Origin: Deltaproteobacteria bacterium
GTDB taxonomy: Bacteria > Desulfobacterota > Desulfobulbia > Desulfobulbales > Desulfurivibrionaceae
DNA: 54,027 nt
Direction: 5' to 3'
NCBI GenBank assembly: GCA_013349295.1
Contig: DUZW01000022.1
Coordinates: 1-54,027, forward strand
Positions 9,878-18,620 of this stretch are shown here, in pieces; within the stretch, counting starts at the first letter, position 1, and every line of letters starts with the position of its first letter. The translations under genes and the position numbers were made by a program. A model generated the notes under the pieces. It worked only from the letters and a program-made list of their open reading frames with translations. It was not told where the DNA came from and searched no databases.

Positions 9878-10354
9878 TTACAACGGGATAAATCCATTGA
9901 GCCAGATCACTACCAGACAGACAAAAGGAAGGGTGGAATAGGAAAGCAACGCCTCCTTGACCGGATAGTTGAAATCAAAAACGTGCAGGCTGAAGGCCGC
10001 GCCATAGAACCAGGCATAAAGAATAAGAGCCAGGGTTCCTCCACCCTCCAACCAGAAATTCACCCCGAGATCAAACCAGAAAACCAGGGCGGCTAAGCTC
10101 ATGGCACAAAGAAGCAGCTGCACCAGTTCATAAACAACCCTGGCCATCGCATAGAGGATATTAAAAAAACCACCTCCCCTTAAAAGCAGCGAGGCAAAAA
10201 CCAGGGCGAGGACACCGAACAGGCCTCCGCCAACAAGCACCGCATGGTTGGCGACAAGAAAACCAACCACCGCACCAAGCACCTCCGCGGAGGTAATCCC
10301 GCCGAAATGCAAGAGCGCAACCGCGCAGCCGGAGATAAAAAAATATCGGCCCAT
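9878..10354 (-). CDS. small integral membrane protein, function unknown
   Basis: 158 aa with four or five hydrophobic helices (about 1-20, 22-58, 72-95, 103-122 and 137-156) and almost no polar domain, hence an inner-membrane protein. I do not recognise the family. The ATG at 10354 follows an in-frame TAG directly and has no clear ribosome site. It starts 41 bp after the P-II-like gene on the same strand, so translation may depend on the upstream gene. P-II proteins often control membrane transporters, so this could be its partner; that is inference. Confidence 0.6.
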   Translation of the reverse strand: MGRYFFISGCAVALLHFGGITSAEVLGAVVGFLVANHAVLVGGGLFGVLALVFASLLLRGGGFFNILYAMARVVYELVQLLLCAMSLAALVFWFDLGVNFWLEGGGTLALILYAWFYGAAFSLHVFDFNYPVKEALLSYSTLPFVCLVVIWLNGFIPL

Positions 10355-10395
10355 CTATGCAAATACCATATGCGAATATCCTGCCGGCCAGGGAT

Positions 10396-10713
10396 TCACT
10401 TGGTCACGAAGCCGATGGCCCGATCAAGTTTATGGAGAAATGCGAAGCCCTGACCCTTTTCCTCAAGCCGGGCCGACTTGACCACTGCTTCAAACACCGC
10501 ATCCGTCTGTTCATTTTTGGTAATGATCAAAATGATCTCTTTTTCCGGCTTAATGAACATCCCGGCAAAGCCGAGTTTTTCACGAATGCCGGTGCCTCGG
10601 CCATAGTAAAGGGTGGCGCCCTGAGCGCCGGCCTGCATCGCCGCTTCCACCACCCTATCGGCCTCGCCGCGCTGAACTATACAAGTTATCAGGTTCGGGT
10701 TCACATCTTCCAT
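10396..10713 (-). CDS. P-II-like regulatory protein (GlnB superfamily)
   Basis: 105 aa, cytosolic. The pattern of ITCIVQRGEADRVVEAAMQAGAQGATLYYGRGTGIREKLG, then PEKEIILIIT and a C-terminal GQGFAFLHKLDRAIGF, fits the P-II fold: an early beta strand and helix, the T-loop region and the ferredoxin-like second half. Classical P-II proteins bind ATP/ADP and 2-oxoglutarate to gauge nitrogen and energy status. The T-loop here differs from GlnB/GlnK and no amtB or glnA is adjacent. A strong GGGAGG lies just upstream of the ATG. It is probably cotranscribed with the following membrane protein and may regulate it. Confidence 0.8.
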   Translation of the reverse strand: MEDVNPNLITCIVQRGEADRVVEAAMQAGAQGATLYYGRGTGIREKLGFAGMFIKPEKEIILIITKNEQTDAVFEAVVKSARLEEKGQGFAFLHKLDRAIGFVTK

Positions 10714-11185
10714 ACATCCTCCCTTCGTTCTGAACTGAAGCGTTGCCAGGGCAGACCATCCGGCGCGTGTAAATTTTCATCTGATCCATATGGATGCTGT
10801 CAGTCACCTCCGGCAAAGCCGGGAGTTATCACAAAGAAATTATCAAGCCAGTGCCGCATATTGTCAAGCATTCAATGGCTGATCAGGTTTTTTTAGCCTT
10901 GCCCGCATTCTTAATCACAACGAGGACCGGGTAACAACATCGCATGCAGCAGAATTCTTTCAGGTTATCCAGACACTGACAGCCCCAGAAAAAACTATTC
11001 AACATACTATTAGATTTTCCATATGATTTTTGCTAGCCTGAAAGAATGAGATCGCCGGAACAACCGCTCTTCGACAAGCGCATGGCGAACAGATAGGATA
11101 CTTAACGCATTGAAATTCCATTAATACCGAGCATGCAAAAGCACTGCTCGAAGCAAATTCCGTGTTATTATGAGGTGCGCAAAGA
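10714..11185 (+). other. 472-bp divergent intergenic region
   Basis: This gap separates the P-II-like gene (leftward) from the haem-type kinase (rightward). It holds a perfect 12-bp palindrome ATCCATATGGAT at 10784-10795, about 70 bp upstream of the P-II start, and a small CCGGC-AAA-GCCGG hairpin at 10810-10822. No convincing ORF, riboswitch or tRNA was found. The right half is AT-rich and should contain the kinase promoter, but no clear -35/-10 pair stands out. Confidence 0.4.
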
Positions 11186-14173
11186 ATGAATAACACAGAA
11201 TTCCACCACCCACAACCGGTGCAACAGGAACGACCAATAAACGATTGGAACCGAGTGTTAAAAAAACTGCCGTTACTGGTGGGGGCGCTGTCGATCGTTA
11301 CGGCTGGACTCGTTCTTGTCGGTTGGGCTTTTGACATCACTCTTTTCAAGACCATCATGCCAGACGGGGTGTCCATAAAGGCTAATACCGCCCTGGCTTT
11401 TATCCTGGCGGGGATTCCGTTGCTCGTTTCTACCCGGCCACACTCCACCCAGTCGCTTCGCCTGTCAAGCATCTGCGCACTGCTATGCGCCCTGATCGGG
11501 TTGCTGACGATGGGCGAATACCTTTTTGCCTGGAATCCCGGATTCGACCAGTGGTTGTTTTCTGAACCGGGCCACCCATTTGGCTTTTCGCACCCAGGCC
11601 GCATGACCCCTGACACCGCAGTCTGTTTCGTGCTGCTGGCTCTGGGACTGGCGTTTGCCTGCAGTCAACGCAAGACGACGATGAAATTTTGGGCCACAAC
11701 GATTATCACCTCCCTGACCATGGCCATAGCCCTTACAACCATCCTGTCCTACTGTACCGAGACCATCGGCACTTTTGGCTTTTGGAGCCCGATGCTCATG
11801 AGTTTGCCCGTCGCAACGCTGTTTATTTTTATGGGTACGGCGATAATCCTGGTAGCCTGGCCGGAAGGCATCTCTTTTTGGTCCCTCACCGGAAGAAGCG
11901 TGATGGGATTTGCCCTCTGGAGCATAATGATCAGCGTCTCGCTCGCCTGGGGGTTGCACCAACAAGGGCACCACATACTGAACTCGGCAACGGTCTCCGC
12001 CCGGGCCAGCATCAATAAGGATATCGCTTTTCGTAAGTGGGCGACTTCCCACGGGGGTGTCTATGTCCCGCCCACCCCGCACACCCCGCCCAACCCCTAT
12101 CTCAACGTGCCCCACCGCGATGTGGTCACCAGCACCGGCATCCTCCTCACCCTGATGAATCCCGCCTACATATTGCGTGAGCTGCAGCATGATTTTGGTG
12201 AGGATTACGGCTTCAGGAGCTGCATGACCAGCCTGATGCCGCTTAACCCAGCCAACAAGCCCGATACCTGGCAGATCAAGGCATTATCCAGCTTTGCGCG
12301 AGGCAATAATGAATTGCTGGAAATGCAGTATGTAAACGGCCGCCCCTATCTGAGGCTGATGCTGCCGCTCACCGTGGAATCCGGCTGCCTCAAATGCCAT
12401 GGACATCAGGGATACAAGTTAGGTGATATCCTGGGTGGCATCGACTCTTCCATCCCCCTGCCCCCTTTTCTTGAACGGGCACGAACAAACAACACCGCCA
12501 TGGTGTTGTCCCACGGCGCGATCTGGCTTCTCGGCATATTAGGCTTGCTCCTTTTTTTCCGACGGGAGCATTATCTTGATGCCGAGAACCAGCGTGCGGC
12601 AACTGCCTTACGCGAAAGCGAGGAACGCTTTCGTATTGCCGCAGAGATGGCAAATGATCTGGTCTATGAATGGGATTTGGAGGAGGTCATACATTGGTCC
12701 GGCAGGATTGACGAAATGCTGGGCTATGACTCAAGCGAATTTCCGAGAACCCTTAAAGGTTGGACGGAATCATTGCATCCGCAGGACCGTGATCGCGTCT
12801 TGGCGGCGATGCAAACGCATCTGGATGGACAAGCACCCTTTGCGGTTGAATACCGCATCCGGGGAAAAGACGACACCTACCATTGGTGGACGGCCCGGGG
12901 GACTGCCATAAGAACAGCGGAAGGAACACCTTGCCGATGGATCGGCACGGTCACCGATATTACCGAGCATAAGAAGGCGGAAAAGGAAAAAGTCAAACTC
13001 GAATCCCAGCTCCGCCAGTCCCATAAGATGGAGGCCATCGGCACCTTGGCAGGAGGCATTGCCCATGATTTCAACAACATCCTCTCCATCATCTTCGGTT
13101 ACAACGAATTGGCCATGGTGGAAAAAGATCCGGTAACCCGCCACCGCCACCTGGAAGAACTTCAAAAGGGGGCGCAAAGGGCCAAAGAGCTTGTTGCCCA
13201 GATCCTGGCCTTCAGCCGCAAGGCCGAGCAACAGAAACAACCCATGCAGGTATCGCTGATCATCAAGGAAGCCCTCAAGATGCTCCGCGCCACCCTCCCG
13301 ACCACCATAACGATCAAACAGAACATCACCTCAGACGGCAAGGTCTTGGTCGATGCCACCCAGATTCACCAGGTCATCATGAATCTCTGCACCAATGCCT
13401 ACCACACCATGCGGGAAACAGGAGGAACCCTTACCGTTTCCCTGAAAGAGGTGGCAATAGAGGCGGAGGATTACGCTTCTGCCAATCTCAGCCCGGGTAA
13501 CTACCTGAAACTTGAAGTGAGCGACACTGGCTGCGGCATGGATCCTAAAATGCAGGAGAAGATTTTTGAGCCCTACTTCACTACCAAGAAACCGGGGGAA
13601 GGAACCGGTTTAGGGCTAGCCATGGTCCACGGCATCATAAAAAGCCACCATGGCCACATTACGGTATCCAGCGAGCCGGGGAAAGGCACGACGTTTGTGG
13701 TCTATCTGCCGCTGACCGAACTGGAAGCCGGGGCACTTCCGGAAAAAGTAGAGCCTCACAAGCTTCTGGGAAAAGGGGAACGAATTCTCCTCGTCGATGA
13801 CGAAGAACAACTCCGTGGAATCTTTAGCACCATTTTAACCAAGAATGGCTATCAGGTAATAACCTGTGCTGATGGGGCGCAGGCTTGGGAGGAATTTCAG
13901 AGAAACCCCGGCCAATTTGATCTGGTGATCACCGATATGACCATGCCATCCATGACCGGCGCCGAACTGGGGAAAAAAATCCTGTCCTTGAATCCGCAAA
14001 TACCTGTCATTCTCTGTACCGGTCAGAGTGAACACATCAACAGGGAGAAAGCCCTGACCATGGGGATGCGTGACTACCTGATCAAACCGGTACCGACTGA
14101 GGTCCTTCTTGAGACAATAAGCAAAGCCCTTGATCTTGGCAGCTCCTCCGTTGATCAGAAACAGGGGACATAG
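11186..14173 (+). CDS. hybrid histidine kinase with multi-TM region and CxxCH (Tll0287/DUF3365-like) sensor
   Basis: 995 aa. Residues 28-260 hold about six or seven TM helices. Residues 265-430 form a soluble extracytoplasmic domain resembling the Tll0287-like (DUF3365) haem domain, with CLKCH at 401-405, the c-type haem attachment motif. Another TM is at 440-460, and a PAS domain at about 475-600. The acceptor box [17 protein letters not shown], an ATPase (DTGCGMD, GTGLGLA) and a receiver with Asp in [14 protein letters not shown] follow. Covalent haem would make it a redox or gas sensor. No output domain is present. The kinase-receiver half is nearly identical to that of the kinase at 14966, which follows in the same direction. 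Confidence 0.88.
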   Translation: MNNTEFHHPQPVQQERPINDWNRVLKKLPLLVGALSIVTAGLVLVGWAFDITLFKTIMPDGVSIKANTALAFILAGIPLLVSTRPHSTQSLRLSSICALLCALIGLLTMGEYLFAWNPGFDQWLFSEPGHPFGFSHPGRMTPDTAVCFVLLALGLAFACSQRKTTMKFWATTIITSLTMAIALTTILSYCTETIGTFGFWSPMLMSLPVATLFIFMGTAIILVAWPEGISFWSLTGRSVMGFALWSIMISVSLAWGLHQQGHHILNSATVSARASINKDIAFRKWATSHGGVYVPPTPHTPPNPYLNVPHRDVVTSTGILLTLMNPAYILRELQHDFGEDYGFRSCMTSLMPLNPANKPDTWQIKALSSFARGNNELLEMQYVNGRPYLRLMLPLTVESGCLKCHGHQGYKLGDILGGIDSSIPLPPFLERARTNNTAMVLSHGAIWLLGILGLLLFFRREHYLDAENQRAATALRESEERFRIAAEMANDLVYEWDLEEVIHWSGRIDEMLGYDSSEFPRTLKGWTESLHPQDRDRVLAAMQTHLDGQAPFAVEYRIRGKDDTYHWWTARGTAIRTAEGTPCRWIGTVTDITEHKKAEKEKVKLESQLRQSHKMEAIGTLAGGIAHDFNNILSIIFGYNELAMVEKDPVTRHRHLEELQKGAQRAKELVAQILAFSRKAEQQKQPMQVSLIIKEALKMLRATLPTTITIKQNITSDGKVLVDATQIHQVIMNLCTNAYHTMRETGGTLTVSLKEVAIEAEDYASANLSPGNYLKLEVSDTGCGMDPKMQEKIFEPYFTTKKPGEGTGLGLAMVHGIIKSHHGHITVSSEPGKGTTFVVYLPLTELEAGALPEKVEPHKLLGKGERILLVDDEEQLRGIFSTILTKNGYQVITCADGAQAWEEFQRNPGQFDLVITDMTMPSMTGAELGKKILSLNPQIPVILCTGQSEHINREKALTMGMRDYLIKPVPTEVLLETISKALDLGSSSVDQKQGT
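12980..14138 (+). repeat. duplicated kinase-ATPase-receiver module, copy 1
   Basis: The DNA from the KLESQLRQ segment to the end of the receiver is very similar to about 16093-17245; the first 120 bp differ at only a handful of positions. The paired kinases therefore share a recently duplicated or converted catalytic half, with unrelated N-terminal sensors. The boundaries given are approximate. Confidence 0.8.
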
Positions 14174-14229
14174 CTCCCCCGCACACCTGAGTGTTCAGCG
14201 GCTGATTCCTGCAAGGCTGGGAGGTACGG

Positions 14230-14979
14230 ATGCGAAAACGAATTATACTGCTGGTCCTGTTGCTTCTGGGTCAGACAGCGCCTCTTTGGGCGCAGCAGCC
14301 GCTCAGGCTGAACACCTTTGCCGGGCCGCCGCTTTCCACCCCCGAACAGACCGGCTATTACGACCGTATCCTCATTGAGGCATTCAGCCGGCTAAAGATT
14401 CCCATCACCATCGGTCACCTGCCGGCGGAGCGCTCGCTGCTAAACGCCGACAAGGGCATCGACGACGGCGATTTCATCCGGGTTCCCGGGCTTGAAAAGC
14501 GCTATCCCAATCTGGTCATGATGGCGGAAAAGCTCGATGATTTCGAGTTTGTCGCCTTTACCAGATCTCTCAACCTCTCCATCAACAGCTGGGAGGCGCT
14601 CATCCCCTACCATGTGGGTATTGTCCGGGGCTGGAAGATCCTGGAAGAGAATCTGGCCACGGTTAAGAAGCTTTACACCGTAAAAAACCAGGAGCAGCTC
14701 TTCACCCTGCTCAAAAACGACAGGGCCGAGGTGGTGGTTTATGCTCACAAGGAAGGACATGGCCTGCTCAAGCAGATGGGCATCACGGACGCCCGTGTCC
14801 TGACCCCGCCGCTGGCCATGCGGCCCATGCATCTTTATCTCAACAAAAAGCATGCCTCGCTGCTGGCTCCACTGGCCGCTGTCCTGAAAAAAATGAAGGA
14901 AGACGGCACCGTTGCCGAAATTGCCCGGCAGACCCTGCCTGCTCATTTTCCCGAGGAGGATAATAGTGCGCTTCCTTAA
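14230..14979 (+). CDS. periplasmic solute-binding protein (family 3-like)
   Basis: 249 aa with a Sec signal peptide (1-21, ending PLWA). The mature part starts PLRLNTFAGPPLSTPEQTGYYDRILIEAF, the layout of transporter-type binding domains (SBP_bac_3), and continues with a central WEALIPYHVGIVRGWKILEE hinge region. GGGAGG sits 5 bp before the ATG. No ABC permease or ATPase is linked. The next gene, a hybrid kinase, overlaps its last 14 bp, so translational coupling and a sensing role are likely. The ligand is unknown; amino acids or small organic acids are usual for the family. Confidence 0.8.
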   Translation: MRKRIILLVLLLLGQTAPLWAQQPLRLNTFAGPPLSTPEQTGYYDRILIEAFSRLKIPITIGHLPAERSLLNADKGIDDGDFIRVPGLEKRYPNLVMMAEKLDDFEFVAFTRSLNLSINSWEALIPYHVGIVRGWKILEENLATVKKLYTVKNQEQLFTLLKNDRAEVVVYAHKEGHGLLKQMGITDARVLTPPLAMRPMHLYLNKKHASLLAPLAAVLKKMKEDGTVAEIARQTLPAHFPEEDNSALP

Positions 14980-17278
14980 ATCCAGCATCGCTGCCAGGCT
15001 TATTTGGGCTCTGTTGTGCTGCAGCTTGATCCTGATCATACTCACCAGCGCCATCCTGTTTTATTACGAATATAGCCGAGAGATCCGCCTTCTGGACAAG
15101 CGGGTGCACGAGATTGAAGAGAGCACCGTTCCCGCCCTGGCAAACAGCATCTGGCTTGCCGATTGGGAGATGGTGCGGCTCCAGGCAGAGGGCATCCAGC
15201 GGATGCCGGCGATACACCGGGTTGAATTGGAGGTGGATGGCAGGGAAGTTCTCGCCATCGGTGGAGAGGCGTACGACGGAGCCTCCCGGCACACCTTTCC
15301 TTTGGTGCACAAATACATGGGACGAGAGATCCCCCTCGGCTCCCTGGCCCTGTATGCCGACTTGAACGCGGTCCGCCGACAGTTGCTTGGCGAGATCTCC
15401 GTGGAATTGGTGATCCGGCTGGCAACCATCCTCATCATCTCCTTTATTCTCTTTTTTCTTTTTCACCGACTGGCCGGTCGCCACCTTATCGCTTTAGCCA
15501 AGCAGCTTCACGGCCTCGACCAGAAAAAGCTGGATACACCGCTGGTGCTTGACAAGAAAGCGGCGGTCAACGGCGAGATGGACGAACTTGACCAAGTGGT
15601 TTTTTCCTTTAACGAGTTGCGGCAAAACCTCCAGCGCACATTTGTCGAACTGCAACAGGCAAACGAGGAGCTGGCCGGCGAAAACTTGGAACGGAGCATA
15701 ATAGAAGAGACCCTCGGGAAAAATCGCGCCATGCTGCGCAACATCATTGACACCGTACCCCAGGCCATTTTCTGGAAAGACCGGCAGGGTATCTACCTTG
15801 GCTGCAACCAAGTGTTTGCCAAGGCCGCAGGGTTGGACGATCCGGAACAGATTGCAGGCAAGACCGATTTTGACCTGCCCTGGCCCAAGGAAGAGGCCGA
15901 GGCTTACAGGGCGGACGACCAGAAGGTGGTCCGTCTCAAGGAAAGCAAGTGGCATGTGATCGAACCGCTGCAACAGGCGGATGGCACCAGACTGTGGATC
16001 GATACCACCAAGGTTCCTTTGCTCGACATTGAGGGCAACGTCCATGGCGTGCTGGGGGTGTATAGCGATATCACCGAACGTCTCCGCGCCGAGGAGGAAA
16101 AGGCCAAGCTCGAATCCCAACTCCGCCAGGCCCAGAAGATGGAGGCCATCGGCACCTTGGCCGGAGGCATTGCCCATGATTTCAACAATATCCTCTCCAT
16201 CATCTTCGGCTACAGCGAATTGGCCATGCGGGAAAAAGATCCCCAAAAAAGCATGCCCCACCTTGAAGAACTGCAAAAAGGAGCGGCAAGGGCCAAGGAG
16301 CTTGTTGCCCAGATCCTGGCCTTCAGCCGCAAGGCAGAACAGAAGAAGCAGCCCTTGCAGGTATCGCTGATCATCAAGGAGACCCTCAAGATGCTACGCG
16401 CCTCCATCCCGACCACCATCGAAATCAAGCATGATATCGATTCCGATGGCCGGGTTTTGGCCGATCCCAGTCAAATGCATCAACTCCTCATGAATCTCTG
16501 CACCAATGCCTACTACGCCATGCGAGAGACCGGGGGGATCCTTGCCGTTTCCCTGAAAGAAGTAAGAATAGCTCAAGGTGAATATGCCTATGCCAATCTC
16601 ACCCCGGGGAACTATCTACAACTCGAGGTGAGCGACACCGGCTGCGGCATTGATCCGAAAACACTGGAGAAGATCTTTGAACCTTATTTCACGACCAAGA
16701 AGGCGGGGGATGGGACCGGGATGGGTCTTGCCATGGTCCACGGCATCGTAAAAAGCCACCATGGCCACATTACGGTATACAGTGAGCCCGGGAAAGGCAC
16801 GAGCTTCCATGTCTATCTGCCTCTGACCGAACAGGAGGCGGCTACATTGCCGGACACGACGGAGCCCAAAGAGCTTCGAGGCACCGGGGAACGGATTCTG
16901 TTTGTTGATGACGAGGAACAAATCCGTGGGGTGGTTGAAACTATTTTGACCACCAATGGCTATCAGGTGGCAACCTTTGCCAATGGGGTGCAGGCCTTGG
17001 AGGAATTTCAAAAAAATCCCGCCCGATTTAATCTGGTGATCACCGATATGACCATGCCTTATATGACCGGAGCCGAACTGGCGCAAAAAATCCTGGCCCT
17101 GAAACCTCAGATCCCTATCATTCTTTGCACCGGCCAGAGTGAACTCATCAACAGAGAAAAAGCCTTGGCCATGGGGATTTGCGAGTATCTGAACAAACCG
17201 GTCCCGATGGCGACACTGCTTGGAGCAGCAAGAAAAGCCCTTGATAATACCGGCTTACCCCGTAACTATCCAGCTTGA
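14966..17278 (+). CDS. PAS hybrid histidine kinase coupled to a binding protein
   Basis: 770 aa from GTG at 14966, chosen because AGGAGG lies 5 bp upstream; an upstream ATG at 14912 would give an 18-residue extension without a ribosome site. TM1 is about 9-32, followed by a small periplasmic sensor (35-140), TM2 (about 148-170) and a HAMP-like coiled linker (to about 250). A PAS domain occupies about 255-390, then [17 protein letters not shown], an ATPase ([14 protein letters not shown]) and a receiver with Asp in [14 protein letters not shown]. No output domain is present. The overlap with the binding-protein gene suggests that this protein senses the ligand-loaded partner. Confidence 0.9.
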   Translation: MRFLKSSIAARLIWALLCCSLILIILTSAILFYYEYSREIRLLDKRVHEIEESTVPALANSIWLADWEMVRLQAEGIQRMPAIHRVELEVDGREVLAIGGEAYDGASRHTFPLVHKYMGREIPLGSLALYADLNAVRRQLLGEISVELVIRLATILIISFILFFLFHRLAGRHLIALAKQLHGLDQKKLDTPLVLDKKAAVNGEMDELDQVVFSFNELRQNLQRTFVELQQANEELAGENLERSIIEETLGKNRAMLRNIIDTVPQAIFWKDRQGIYLGCNQVFAKAAGLDDPEQIAGKTDFDLPWPKEEAEAYRADDQKVVRLKESKWHVIEPLQQADGTRLWIDTTKVPLLDIEGNVHGVLGVYSDITERLRAEEEKAKLESQLRQAQKMEAIGTLAGGIAHDFNNILSIIFGYSELAMREKDPQKSMPHLEELQKGAARAKELVAQILAFSRKAEQKKQPLQVSLIIKETLKMLRASIPTTIEIKHDIDSDGRVLADPSQMHQLLMNLCTNAYYAMRETGGILAVSLKEVRIAQGEYAYANLTPGNYLQLEVSDTGCGIDPKTLEKIFEPYFTTKKAGDGTGMGLAMVHGIVKSHHGHITVYSEPGKGTSFHVYLPLTEQEAATLPDTTEPKELRGTGERILFVDDEEQIRGVVETILTTNGYQVATFANGVQALEEFQKNPARFNLVITDMTMPYMTGAELAQKILALKPQIPIILCTGQSELINREKALAMGICEYLNKPVPMATLLGAARKALDNTGLPRNYPA
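16093..17245 (+). repeat. duplicated kinase-ATPase-receiver module, copy 2
   Basis: Second copy of the module at about 12980-14138, same orientation. It lies about 3.1 kb away, so recombination between copies could delete or convert the intervening binding-protein gene and sensor. The boundaries are approximate. Confidence 0.8.
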
Positions 17279-17320
17279 TGCCGGAATTGAACAAAAACCA
17301 CAAAATGTAACTGTTCAATA

Positions 17321-17401
17321 GTACCACAGATGCGCGAAAGAGGTCTGCGAAATGTGCTATTGCACATGAGCAGGCCGATGACAAAACAGATGTGGTGCTG
17401 C
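17321..17401 (+). repeat. 81-bp structured intergenic element, copy 1
   Basis: It matches 43501-43581 over all 81 positions without gaps; eight positions differ, all transitions. It folds as an 8-bp outer stem (17321-17328 with 17391-17398), an inner stem (17342-17348 with 17370-17376) and an apical stem ATGTGC-TATT-GCACAT (17352-17367) across a GAA/GA internal loop. It lies 12 bp after the stop codon of the minus-strand rtcB gene and between convergent genes. There is no T-run, so it is not a classical terminator. Confidence 0.8.
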
Positions 17402-17413
17402 CGGATAGTTACC

Positions 17414-18583
17414 TTACCCCTTGATCACCGCCAGGGGGCGTAGCTCCACCAACACCTCCACCAGATCCAGCTGGTTGTCGATCACCTCATCAATGTTTTT
17501 GTAGGCGCCGGCAGCCTCTTCCAGATCTCCCACCGAACGCAGGGCATGGATGATACCCTGGTCGTCGAGCTGTTTTTTTTCCCGGTCCAGGTCCAGCTGA
17601 CGCTGGGCCTGCTTACGCCCCATCTTGCGACCCGCGCCATGGGCGCACGATTCAAAACTCTCCTTGTTGCCCTTGCCGCGCACGATATAGCTGGGAGTCC
17701 CCTGGGAGCCGGGGATGATGCCGATCTCCCCAACCTGAGCCCGGGTTGCCCCCTTGCGGTGAACCATGACATTTTTTGCAAAATGCACCTCCATGGCCGC
17801 ATAATTGTGGGCAATGTTGATCATCGGTTCAAAGAACACCGGCCCCGCTACGGCCAACAGAGCATCCTTGATCCGTTCCATCATCATCTTCCGGTTGGCA
17901 TAGGCAAATTCAACACAATAGCGCATCTCATGCAGATACTGCTGACCGCTTTGGCTGTTAATGGGCAAAAAGGCCAGCTGCCAGTTTGAGGGTATCTTGG
18001 ATCCCCACCGCTTATTCAGATCCATGGCCAGGTGATTATAATAATTGGCTACCTTGAAACCGATATTGCGGCTGCCGGAATGCACCATAAGCCAGACATG
18101 GCCATCGTTGCCCTTCTGAATCTCGATAAAATGGTTCCCGCCCCCCAAAGTGCCAAGCTGAGTAAGGGCGCTTTGATATTGGCCGGCAACAATGGGCAGA
18201 TCGGCCAAAGGAACCTCCGGCCGCGGCATGAGACTTTCTTTTTGTTTATGCTGGTGGTGCTTGAAACCAAGGGGAACGGTTCTTCTGATCTCGGAGAGCA
18301 CCATTTTCAGCTTCTCAGGGGAGATGGAGGTCAGTGAGGTCCGCACCGCGCACATGCCGCAGCCGATATCAACCCCGACCGCGTTGGGGATCACCACCTC
18401 TTCCGAGGCCATCACCCCGCCGATAGGCATGCCATATCCCTGATGGGCATCGGGCATCACGGCAACATGGTGGAAGACAAAAGGGAGATTGGCGAGATTT
18501 TTGGCCTGGGCAAATGCCCCGGCATCAATATCGTCAAGCCAGAGTTTGATCGGCTGTTTCTCGGTGGTGATTATCTGTTTCAT
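17414..18583 (-). CDS. rtcB: RtcB-family RNA ligase
   Basis: 389 aa, cytosolic. RtcB joins 2',3'-cyclic phosphate or 3'-phosphate RNA ends to 5'-OH ends using GTP and manganese. Visible motifs are MPDAHQGYGMPIGGV, GVDIGCGMCAVRT (metal Cys), LGGGNHFIEI, VHSGSRNIG and CAHGAGRKMGRKQA, where the His is the site of guanylylation in the family. It is shorter than E. coli RtcB (408 aa) but has all core motifs. It starts 37 bp after ygiQ ends, with a G-rich ribosome site, so the two are probably one operon. No archease or RtcA gene is nearby. Confidence 0.9.
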   Translation of the reverse strand: MKQIITTEKQPIKLWLDDIDAGAFAQAKNLANLPFVFHHVAVMPDAHQGYGMPIGGVMASEEVVIPNAVGVDIGCGMCAVRTSLTSISPEKLKMVLSEIRRTVPLGFKHHQHKQKESLMPRPEVPLADLPIVAGQYQSALTQLGTLGGGNHFIEIQKGNDGHVWLMVHSGSRNIGFKVANYYNHLAMDLNKRWGSKIPSNWQLAFLPINSQSGQQYLHEMRYCVEFAYANRKMMMERIKDALLAVAGPVFFEPMINIAHNYAAMEVHFAKNVMVHRKGATRAQVGEIGIIPGSQGTPSYIVRGKGNKESFESCAHGAGRKMGRKQAQRQLDLDREKKQLDDQGIIHALRSVGDLEEAAGAYKNIDEVIDNQLDLVEVLVELRPLAVIKG

Positions 18584-18620
18584 CGAAAAGCCCCCCCCTG
18601 CCCCATCTGCTTGAACTGCT

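Noticed and set aside
10805..10825. Small hairpin before the P-II-like gene considered as a riboswitch piece
   Set aside because: Does not match any riboswitch consensus I know and has only a 5-bp stem.
10999..11616. 205-aa minus-strand ORF
   Set aside because: Mostly antisense to the haem-type kinase N-terminus; no ribosome site and no domain.
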